From Betaproteobacteria bacterium HGW-Betaproteobacteria-8 (GTDB lineage: Bacteria > Pseudomonadota > Gammaproteobacteria > Burkholderiales > Methylophilaceae): a stretch of 22,182 nucleotides of DNA. The position numbers were made by a program, and so were the translations under genes. The notes under the pieces are model-generated. The model saw only the letters and a list, made by a program, of their open reading frames with translations. It ran no database searches and had not been told where the DNA came from. This document shows positions 16,151-22,182 of the stretch, piece by piece. Position 1 is the stretch's first letter; the number at the start of each line of letters is the position of its first letter. The DNA is taken from positions 1 through 22,182 of the forward strand of contig PHCD01000020.1 in the NCBI GenBank assembly GCA_002842135.1. The letters are read 5' to 3'.

Positions 16151-16753
16151 TTACAAGGCTGGCTTACCTTCGATTTCGGCCTGCTTGTTTTTCAACTTTG
16201 GACGTGGCGTCTGTTTACTCAACACTTCGTCCTGTTCAGCACTTTGCAATGCTTTCAGCTCAGCCTCTTTGGCCTGCAGGATACGCAACTCACCTGCGCG
16301 TTGACGTTCGAGCAATTTTGCCTGATATGCCACCAACTCATTGATCGAGATAAAACCATCCTCATCCAGATCCACCTGATTGTAATGCCTGGCCACCTGC
16401 GGCAAGCTGTCCACAACCTCCTGGCGCGAAAGCACGCCATCGGTATCCTTGTCAGCACCAAAAAACCGCTCTTGTATGCCTTTGTTCATTGAGCGCCTGC
16501 GATCCTGGATATGACTATGTATCGGGTCAGACGAACGGGAATAATTGTTAAGATCCATGCGCAGCCGTACGCGCTGTTCAAGACTGACGCCATTCAGGTC
16601 CTGTACCTGTTCGCTGCCTGCTTCTTCCGCCGGCTGTACAATTTTGTCTTCAGAGGCATCTGCGACTACCAACGCACTGCGTGGGCCGGCAACACTGGAA
16701 TGGGATAATCCAAGAAAGACACACATTACAATCCATGTGTGTTTCAGAGGCAT
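16151..16753 (-). CDS. exported EF-hand protein
   Basis: Two complete 12-residue calcium-binding loops are visible: DKDTDGVLSRQE (101-112) and DLDEDGFISINE (128-139), with the usual acid at positions 1, 3, 5 and 12. The start was set at ATG 16753. It gives a typical signal peptide, MPLKHTWIVMCVFLGLSHSS followed by VAG, and a product of 200 residues. The frame stays open upstream to 16945, but that would bury the signal under 64 extra residues. After the EF-hands comes a highly charged, probably helical tail rich in Lys, Glu and Gln (about 143-200). It probably acts as a periplasmic calcium-responsive or calcium-buffering protein, but its partner is unknown. The divergent neighbour is ompR-envZ. 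Confidence 0.78.
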   Translation of the reverse strand: MPLKHTWIVMCVFLGLSHSSVAGPRSALVVADASEDKIVQPAEEAGSEQVQDLNGVSLEQRVRLRMDLNNYSRSSDPIHSHIQDRRRSMNKGIQERFFGADKDTDGVLSRQEVVDSLPQVARHYNQVDLDEDGFISINELVAYQAKLLERQRAGELRILQAKEAELKALQSAEQDEVLSKQTPRPKLKNKQAEIEGKPAL

Positions 16754-16986
16754 CGCTGATTGATGTGTTATTAACATCAGCTGACTTACACCGCGATATG
16801 GGCTCTGGATTGGCTGGCTGGATGTTGCATTGCTTATGCTCTCCTCATGGTTTGATGCCGCTTTTATATCAAGCTCCATGTTTTTATGATTCATAAGCAG
16901 TATAAAAGTTTTCACCAGTTGCCGGGCAGGCCGACAATGGAACACAGTACTTGCTTCGATCAGAGCTTGCGGCTTATTTGAGCTTT

Positions 16987-17011
16987 CCGCTCATTTAAGA
17001 GCGGTTATAAT
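16987..17011 (+). promoter_or_regulatory. candidate ompR promoter with overlapping inverted repeat
   Basis: TATAAT (17006-17011) matches the -10 consensus exactly. Just upstream, CCGCTC (16987-16992) and GAGCGG (16999-17004) form a perfect 6-bp inverted repeat around ATTTAA, placed where a regulator could overlap the promoter spacer. The -35 is poor (TTTCCG at 16 bp). Transcription would start near 17018, giving a leader of about 134 nt before ompR. Confidence 0.4.
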
Positions 17012-17051
17012 GACGCAAGAATGTAAATCGAATGTTTCCTGCATCCTCCTG

Positions 17052-17068
17052 ATTGTAAAAAATTGTAA
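17052..17068 (+). promoter_or_regulatory. candidate OmpR site: ATTGTAA direct repeat, one helical turn apart
   Basis: ATTGTAA occurs at 17052-17058 and again at 17062-17068, starting exactly 10 bp apart. The second copy continues as TTGTAACA. OmpR binds head-to-tail to two 10-bp half-sites of TGTAACA-like sequence, so this could be an autoregulatory site about 85-100 bp ahead of the ompR start. Only the repeat is seen; the assignment is inference. Confidence 0.4.
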
Positions 17069-17085
17069 CAAATGCATGGCATTTG
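17069..17085. repeat. perfect 7-bp inverted repeat CAAATGC-ATG-GCATTTG
   Basis: The arms at 17069-17075 and 17079-17085 are perfect inverted copies with a three-base spacer. The repeat directly follows the ATTGTAA direct repeat in the ompR leader. It could be an operator or a small RNA hairpin; nothing decides between them. Confidence 0.4.
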
Positions 17086-17151
17086 GTAATTTTGTTTCGC
17101 ATAAGCAAGTTAAGTCTTTCAAACATTACAATTTATGCCCAAAATAGCGGA

Positions 17152-17880
17152 ATGCAAACCAATATGAAAAAAATATTGCTGGTTGATGACGATTTGCGCA
17201 TGCGGGAACTGCTGCAGCGCTATCTGGGCGAGCAGGGCTTTAGTGTAAAAGCCGCTTCCGACTCTACTGAAATGGATGCCGCGCTTGCGCACGAGCATCC
17301 TGACCTGCTGGTACTGGACCTCATGCTGCCGGGTGAAGACGGCCTTGCCATCTGCCGACGCTTGCGTGGCAGCAACAGCAGGATTCCCATCATAATGCTC
17401 ACCGCGCGTGGCGACGAAGTGGACAGGATCATCGGCCTCGAAATGGGCGCCGACGACTATCTGCCCAAACCATTCAACCCACGTGAACTGCTGGCACGAA
17501 TCAATGCCGTGATGCGCCGCCAGGAGCAGCGCATCCCCAGTGCACCGACCACTGACTCCACCACTGTCAGCTTTGGACCTTTTGTATTCGACCCTTCCAC
17601 CCGTAGCCTGAGCCGAGATGGCGAACCCGTCACCATTACCAGCGGCGAATTTGCCCTGCTCAAGGTCTTCGTCGACCATCCACGCCAGCCACTATCACGC
17701 GACCGCCTCATGCAGCTGGCGCGAGGACGTGAACTGGACGTATTCGACAGGAGTATCGATGTGCAGGTATCACGCCTGAGACGACTGATAGAGCCTGACC
17801 ATGCACATCCCAGATATCTGCAAACCATGTGGGGCTTTGGCTATGTCTTTGTTCCGGATGGCGAAGTCCAGAAAAGCTAA
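17152..17880 (+). CDS. ompR: osmolarity response regulator OmpR
   Basis: This 242-residue regulator has an OmpR-type receiver and a winged-helix DNA-binding domain. The receiver has the acidic pocket LLVDDD, phosphoacceptor Asp56 in VLDLMLPGEDGL, and the KPFNPRELLAR segment. The effector has TSGEFALLKVFVDHP, LSRDRLMQLARGREL, RSIDVQVSRLRR and the terminal WGFGYVFVPDG. These track E. coli OmpR closely, with similar length. The start at ATG 17152 (MQTNMKKILL) was chosen because it parallels the MQENYKILVV opening of E. coli OmpR; ATG 17164 is an alternative. It is followed by envZ after 34 bp, and with it should sense envelope or osmotic conditions. A direct repeat upstream may provide autoregulation. 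Confidence 0.93.
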   Translation: MQTNMKKILLVDDDLRMRELLQRYLGEQGFSVKAASDSTEMDAALAHEHPDLLVLDLMLPGEDGLAICRRLRGSNSRIPIIMLTARGDEVDRIIGLEMGADDYLPKPFNPRELLARINAVMRRQEQRIPSAPTTDSTTVSFGPFVFDPSTRSLSRDGEPVTITSGEFALLKVFVDHPRQPLSRDRLMQLARGRELDVFDRSIDVQVSRLRRLIEPDHAHPRYLQTMWGFGYVFVPDGEVQKS

Positions 17881-17914
17881 GCTTTTAACGTATTGATTTC
17901 CCAAACATAGCGCA

Positions 17915-19216
17915 TTGAAATTATTTCCCCGCACCCTTCTGGCCCGTATCATGGTGCTGATCGCGCTGCTTCTAGCGATAGGCCAGTTCAGCGCACTCAA
18001 GATCTTTGATTATTTCGAACGCGAGCCGCGCGCGCAGGCAGCCGCCCTGCAAGCAGTCACCGTCGTTAATTACACCCGGGCCTCCCTGCTCGCCTCGCAT
18101 GAGAATCGCCGCATTGCCCTGCTCTCTGAATTATCCGGACGTGAAGGCGTGCGCATCTATGCCGCCGACCTGCTGGAAATCGTAGAACCCTTACCCAACG
18201 ACCCGTTCATTCTGCTGGTGGCTGAAAAAATCAAGGAAAAACTGGGTCCGGAAACACTGATCTCCATCAACCATCTCGGCGTTCCAGGCTTGTGGATCAG
18301 TTTCAGTATCGAACAGGATGACTACTGGGTGGTTATTCCGCGCTTCATTGCAGAACGGCCTTTCCCCTGGCAGTGGTTTGGCTGGGCTGCGCTAGTGGCC
18401 CTGTTGTCATTGCTTGGCGCTTACCTTATCGCTGCCCGCATCAACCGCCCATTAAGTTTCCTGGTTAAAGCGGCGGACCGCATCAGTCATGGCGACCAAC
18501 CGCCGAAATTGCCTGAAGAAGGTGCAGATGAAATGCGGGAGGTGCTTCGCACTTTCAATGAGATGTCAGAAGCCCTGGCTAGACTGGATAGCGAAAGAAC
18601 ATTGCTGCTGGCTGGCATTTCACATGACCTCCGCACGCCATTGGCGCGGTTGAGACTGGCTGTGGAAATGTTGCCGGATACTGTAGGCACAGGGACGCGT
18701 GAAGGCATGGTCCAGGATATTGCCGACATGGATAACATCATCAACCAGTTCCTGGATTTCGTGCGCGGAATTGAAGGCGAGCCTGCCCAGATGGTCGACA
18801 TCAATGCCCTGATTACGTCGCTGGCGGAGCGTCACGCACGGGCAGGCCGCACCGTGGAATTACACCTGTCCTCCAACTACAAGGTCGCATTACGCCCCCT
18901 GGCCATGCACAGACTGATCGGTAACCTGATCGACAACGCCTTTGCCTACGGCAAGGGCCGCGTAGAAGTCACAACCAGAATCTCGGCAGGCTATATCGTG
19001 ATCAGCATACTGGATAACGGCCCCGGGATTCCCCCTGCACACATGACCCGGCTGCTCAGGCCATTCGAGCGCATGGATGCTGCACGCGGCAATGAAGGCG
19101 GTAGCGGGCTGGGGCTGGCGATTGCTGACCGCATCGCAAAACTGCATAAAGGCAAACTAGAACTGTTCAACAGGCCGCAGGGAGGCCTGGAAGCGCGCTT
19201 GAGCCTGCCGCTTTAG
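17915..19216 (+). CDS. envZ: sensor histidine kinase EnvZ
   Basis: This 433-residue inner-membrane kinase has two transmembrane helices (about 11-29 and 150-172) flanking a periplasmic sensor segment of about 120 residues, then a HAMP linker. The phosphoacceptor His237 lies in AGISHDLRTPLARLRLAVEML, the EnvZ form of the H box. It also has an N box (LIGNLIDNAFAYG) and glycine motifs (DNGPGIPP, GSGLGLAIA). It phosphorylates the adjoining OmpR. TTG at 17915 is the only usable start ahead of the first helix, since an in-frame stop lies at 17894-17896. Its stop codon overlaps that of the convergent cysG by a few bases. Confidence 0.92.
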   Translation: MKLFPRTLLARIMVLIALLLAIGQFSALKIFDYFEREPRAQAAALQAVTVVNYTRASLLASHENRRIALLSELSGREGVRIYAADLLEIVEPLPNDPFILLVAEKIKEKLGPETLISINHLGVPGLWISFSIEQDDYWVVIPRFIAERPFPWQWFGWAALVALLSLLGAYLIAARINRPLSFLVKAADRISHGDQPPKLPEEGADEMREVLRTFNEMSEALARLDSERTLLLAGISHDLRTPLARLRLAVEMLPDTVGTGTREGMVQDIADMDNIINQFLDFVRGIEGEPAQMVDINALITSLAERHARAGRTVELHLSSNYKVALRPLAMHRLIGNLIDNAFAYGKGRVEVTTRISAGYIVISILDNGPGIPPAHMTRLLRPFERMDAARGNEGGSGLGLAIADRIAKLHKGKLELFNRPQGGLEARLSLPL

Positions 19217-20625
19217 ACACTAATCTCCGGCTTGAACCAGGCCAGTTTTTCACGCAGCGCCACTACACCACCAACGATAATCAGGCATGGCGGCTTGAGC
19301 TGAGCCTCGTTCACTTTCTCTGCAAGCGTCGCCAAGTCTGCCGTAACCACGCGCTGCCTGGGTGTTGTACCCTGCTGCACCACAGCAGCCGGCGTTTCCG
19401 CAGGCAAGCCATGCGCCACCAGCTGACGGCAGATTTCCGTCAACCCTACCAGCCCCATGTAAATCACCACAGTCTGATTGGGCCGCGTCAAGGCCAGCCA
19501 ATCGAGCTCGACCGTGCTGAACTCGCCGTCGGCGCCTGCCTTGAGATGGCCAGTGGTAAATATGCAGGATTGCGCATAATCGCGATGCGTCAAAGGGATA
19601 CCGGCATAGGTGGAAACACCGTTAGCCGCAGTGATACCAGGGACAACCTGAAACGGAATACCATGTTCCATCAAGGTTTCGATTTCCTCGCCGCCACGTC
19701 CGAATATAAAGGGATCGCCACCCTTGAGCCTGAGTACACGCTTGCCGGCCTTGGCCAGCCGCACCAGCAGCTGATTGATTTCCTCCTGCGGCAAGGTATG
19801 CTGATTACGTGCCTTGCCGACATAGATCAGCTCGGCATCGCGCCGCACCAGCTCCATGACTTCCTTGCTCACCAGCTTGTCATAAACGCAAACATCCGCC
19901 TGCTGCATCAGGCGCAAGGCACGAAAGGTTAACAAGTCCGGGTCGCCTGGACCGCCACCGACCAAATAGACTTCCCCATGCGAAACCTGCCCATCCGGGC
20001 CAGCCAGTGCGCTGGCAAGCGCCTCCTTCGCCGCCGCCTCCTGACCTGAAAACACCAGCTCCACCACCGGGCCGGACAAGATGTTTTCCCAGAATATACG
20101 GCGTTCCTGCGTTGTACTGAAGCGCTGTTTCACTGCATCCCGGAAATCCGCAGCCAGCCTGGCCAGCCGGCCATAGCTGGCCGGGATCAAGGTCTCCAGC
20201 TTGCTACGTATCATGCGGGCCAGAACCGGTGCCACGCCACTACTGCTTATGGCAATCACGATGGGCGAGCGGTCGACTATCGACGGCATGGTGAATGTAC
20301 ATAAATCCGGCGCATCAACCACATTAACCGGTATGCCTCGTGCCTGAGCTTGCTCAGAAACCGCCTTGTTGACCGTCTCATCATCTGTTGCCGCTACCGC
20401 CAGACAAGCGCCATCCAACTGCCATGGGATGAATGTGGACTGCAGATAACTGATTCTGCCTGCTGCCAGCAAATCTGCCAGCGCATGATGCAACTCCGGG
20501 GCAACCACTTCAACTGCGGCCTCAGCCTTCAGCAGCATCGTCACTTTGCGCACTGACACTTCACCGCCGCCAATAACAACGCAGCGGCGGCCTTGCAGTT
20601 TCATAAAAATCGGCAATGCTTCCAT
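19213..20625 (-). CDS. cysG: siroheme synthase CysG (trifunctional)
   Basis: CysG converts uroporphyrinogen III to siroheme, the cofactor of sulfite and nitrite reductases. The N-terminal half is the precorrin-2 dehydrogenase and ferrochelatase domain. It shows the NAD site VVIGGGEVSVRK and the block NVVDAPDLCTFTMPSIVDRS. The C-terminal half is the S-adenosylmethionine methyltransferase, with VYLVGGGPGDPDLLT, RLKGGDPFIFGRGGEE, VPGITAANG and PLTHRDYAQS. ATG 20625 gives 470 residues starting MEALPIF, which parallels E. coli MDHLPIF. ATG 20634, three codons earlier, is also possible. E. coli CysG has 457 residues. Its stop overlaps the envZ stop in tail-to-tail arrangement. Confidence 0.95.
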   Translation of the reverse strand: MEALPIFMKLQGRRCVVIGGGEVSVRKVTMLLKAEAAVEVVAPELHHALADLLAAGRISYLQSTFIPWQLDGACLAVAATDDETVNKAVSEQAQARGIPVNVVDAPDLCTFTMPSIVDRSPIVIAISSSGVAPVLARMIRSKLETLIPASYGRLARLAADFRDAVKQRFSTTQERRIFWENILSGPVVELVFSGQEAAAKEALASALAGPDGQVSHGEVYLVGGGPGDPDLLTFRALRLMQQADVCVYDKLVSKEVMELVRRDAELIYVGKARNQHTLPQEEINQLLVRLAKAGKRVLRLKGGDPFIFGRGGEEIETLMEHGIPFQVVPGITAANGVSTYAGIPLTHRDYAQSCIFTTGHLKAGADGEFSTVELDWLALTRPNQTVVIYMGLVGLTEICRQLVAHGLPAETPAAVVQQGTTPRQRVVTADLATLAEKVNEAQLKPPCLIIVGGVVALREKLAWFKPEISV

Positions 20626-20739
20626 GCCGCACATTTTACTCGCAGATTAGCTTTTAGCCTGATCTTGGAGTAGAATTTCAGCTTACTAATTGTTTTGCCA
20701 GACTAATTTGCACCCCTCCCCTGTAGTAACACTTCTGAA

Positions 20740-22134
20740 ATGACGCCGTCAGATAAGCAAGCGCTGGCGGACATGGTCCCGCACCAGACCGGGCAGGAAA
20801 ATCCCCAGCCTAAAAAAGTTTTTATCAAGACCTTCGGCTGCCAGATGAACGAGTATGACTCGTCGCGCATGGCAGACATGCTGAATGCTGCTGGCGGCAT
20901 GCAGCAAACGGAAAATCCTGAAGAAGCCGACGTCATCCTGCTCAACACCTGCTCGGTACGCGAAAAAGCCGAAGAAAAGGTCTTCAGCCACTTGGGCCGC
21001 TTCATCCCGATGAAGCAGAGAAAACCGGGGCTGGTGATCGGTGTTGGCGGCTGCGTCGCAAGCCAGGAAGGCGACAACATCATCAAGCGTGCGCCCTATG
21101 TTGACATTGTTTTCGGGCCGCAAACCCTGCATCGCCTGCCGGCCATGATTGACGAAAGACGTCGCAGCGGCGCGTCGCAGGTCGACATCAGTTTCCCTGA
21201 GATTGAAAAATTCGACCGCCTGCCGCCGCCCAGAGTCGAGGGTGCCGCCGCTTTTCTTTCCATCATGGAAGGCTGCAGCAAATACTGCAGTTTCTGTGTC
21301 GTACCCTACACACGAGGCGAGGAAGTATCGCGCCCGTTTGAGGATGTACTGGTCGAGGCTGCCGCCTTGGCAGGACAAGGTGTCAAGGAAATCACGCTGC
21401 TCGGCCAGAACGTCAACGCCTATCGTGCCGAGGATAACAATGGCGAGAAAGTCGATCTCGCCATGTTGATTGAATATATCGCCGAGATTGCGCAGATCGA
21501 ACGCATCCGTTTCACCACTTCGCACCCGAATGAGATGAGCCCGGCACTGATCGAGTGCTTTGCCCGCATCCCCAAGCTGGTCTCGCACATTCACCTGCCG
21601 GTACAAGCCGGTTCGGACAGGATACTGATGGCGATGAAGCGCAATCATACGGTGCTGCAATACAAATCCATTATTCGCAAACTGCGCGCCGCACGGCCGG
21701 ACATCTGCATCAGCTCGGACTTCATCATCGGCTTTCCCGGCGAAACCGAGGCGGATTTTGAGGCGACCATGCAACTGATGCGCGATGTTGGCTTCGACTA
21801 CTGCTTCAGCTTTGCCTACAGCCCACGTCCAGGCACACCGGCTACTTACCTGGTCGATGACACTTCTGCAGAAACCAAGCAGGAACGCCTCGCCAGGCTC
21901 CAGTTATTCAACGAGGCGCAAGGCAAGGCCATCAGCGAGGCCATGGTTGGCAGTGTGCAGCGTGTGCTGGTTGAGGGCGTCTCCAAAAAGGATGGCAAGG
22001 AGCTTGCCGGCCGCACCGATAACAACCGCATCGTCAATTTTCCCGCCAGCAGCGAACTGATCAACCAGTTTGTGAACGTCAGGATCACGCAAGCCGTCGC
22101 CCATACCTTGCGCGGCGAATTACTGAAAGACTGA
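20740..22134 (+). CDS. miaB: tRNA-2-methylthio-N6-dimethylallyladenosine synthase MiaB
   Basis: MiaB adds the methylthio group to i6A37 of tRNAs reading UNN codons, using two iron-sulfur clusters. The N-terminal UPF0004 domain holds Cys34 ([13 protein letters not shown]), Cys71 ([12 protein letters not shown]) and Cys105 (GGCVASQEG). The radical-SAM motif CSKYCSFC gives Cys179, Cys183 and Cys186. A TRAM domain occupies about residues 390-460. Length is 464, close to 474 in E. coli. The N-terminus is about 20 residues longer than usual before [16 protein letters not shown] 20740 has no clear ribosome site and ATG 20773 is a plausible shorter start. It is followed at once by a phoH-like gene, the usual miaB-phoH order. 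Confidence 0.95.
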   Translation: MTPSDKQALADMVPHQTGQENPQPKKVFIKTFGCQMNEYDSSRMADMLNAAGGMQQTENPEEADVILLNTCSVREKAEEKVFSHLGRFIPMKQRKPGLVIGVGGCVASQEGDNIIKRAPYVDIVFGPQTLHRLPAMIDERRRSGASQVDISFPEIEKFDRLPPPRVEGAAAFLSIMEGCSKYCSFCVVPYTRGEEVSRPFEDVLVEAAALAGQGVKEITLLGQNVNAYRAEDNNGEKVDLAMLIEYIAEIAQIERIRFTTSHPNEMSPALIECFARIPKLVSHIHLPVQAGSDRILMAMKRNHTVLQYKSIIRKLRAARPDICISSDFIIGFPGETEADFEATMQLMRDVGFDYCFSFAYSPRPGTPATYLVDDTSAETKQERLARLQLFNEAQGKAISEAMVGSVQRVLVEGVSKKDGKELAGRTDNNRIVNFPASSELINQFVNVRITQAVAHTLRGELLKD

Positions 22135-22136
22135 GT

Positions 22137-22182
22137 TTGGACATCACATTAAAACCTGAAGACAACATCCGCCTGGCCAACC
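22137..22182 (+). CDS. 5' end of a PhoH-like (YbeZ) ATPase gene, cut by the window edge
   Basis: Two bases after the miaB stop, a TTG at 22137 opens a frame reading (M)DITLKPEDNIRLAN to the window end. It resembles the beginning of PhoH/YbeZ proteins (xITLEPxDNxRLxxLxG), and miaB-phoH-ybeY is a common order. Only 15 codons are visible, so the call rests mainly on context. Confidence 0.5.
   Translation, partial: MDITLKPEDNIRLAN

Larger units (their letters stand above)
16754..17151. other. intergenic region between the EF-hand gene and ompR
   Basis: This stretch of about 400 bp holds the divergent promoters of the EF-hand gene and ompR. It is AT-rich toward ompR. Visible signals are a minus-strand TATACT near 16899-16904, a perfect TATAAT with a hairpin at 16987-17011, a 10-bp-spaced direct repeat at 17052-17068, and a perfect 7-bp inverted repeat at 17069-17085. 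No further gene was seen. Confidence 0.5.

Noticed and set aside
16754..16945. A longer N-terminus for the EF-hand protein, starting at 16945
   Set aside because: It would place 64 residues before a typical signal peptide. The start at 16753 explains the sequence better.
17001..17016. GCGGTTATAATGACGC upstream of ompR as a fourth RegA-type box
   Set aside because: The half-site reads GCGGT instead of GCGNC, the spacing is 6 instead of 5, and the sequence overlaps a consensus TATAAT, which explains the similarity.
20749..21774. A 341-codon minus-strand frame within miaB
   Set aside because: It is antisense to a strongly conserved gene with all six cysteine ligands in place, and the translation shows no family features.

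Overview
The window looks like chromosomal DNA of a Gram-negative proteobacterium, most probably a betaproteobacterium. This rests on family resemblance, not on any search. The pointers are a CydP-type small protein ahead of cydAB, an EnvZ/OmpR pair, the fused CysG, and miaB followed by a phoH-like start. Gene density is high, and several neighbouring genes end stop-to-stop.

Layout. 1-4162 (minus strand): a TonB-dependent outer-membrane receptor, then a membrane-anchored sialidase-fold (Asp-box) protein with His-rich and CTCC motifs, then a small two-helix membrane protein. A 177-bp inverted-repeat element lies between the receptor and the sialidase-fold gene. 4344-9561 (plus strand): a RegB/PrrB/RoxS-type redox sensor kinase, the cydP-cydA-cydB-cydX cytochrome bd oxidase operon (including two small genes of 59 and 33 codons), a 174-bp MITE-like element, and the RegA/PrrA/RoxR-type response regulator. 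The kinase and its regulator therefore flank the oxidase operon. 9819-14918: a 1699-residue protein with CheB-like, CheR, PAS, GAF, GGDEF and EAL regions. It abuts a convergent FemAB/GNAT-like gene (DUF482). 16151-16753: an exported EF-hand protein. 17152-19216: ompR-envZ. 19213-20625: cysG on the opposite strand. 20740-22134: miaB, then the first codons of a phoH-like gene cut by the window edge.

Most interesting signal. Three promoters share one architecture: a RegA-type box, GCGGCAAYNTGWCRC, followed after 23-24 bp by a TANAAT -10 element. They lie ahead of the small membrane protein gene (28-423), the TonB receptor gene and regB itself. This suggests that the redox two-component system encoded here controls the receptor cluster and its own kinase, which would link respiratory state to an outer-membrane uptake system of unknown substrate. 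Other points are the CheB-CheR-PAS-GAF-GGDEF-EAL fusion with a substituted CheB nucleophile, and a one-turn direct repeat upstream of ompR that resembles an OmpR site. No rRNA, tRNA, CRISPR array or intact transposase gene was recognised.
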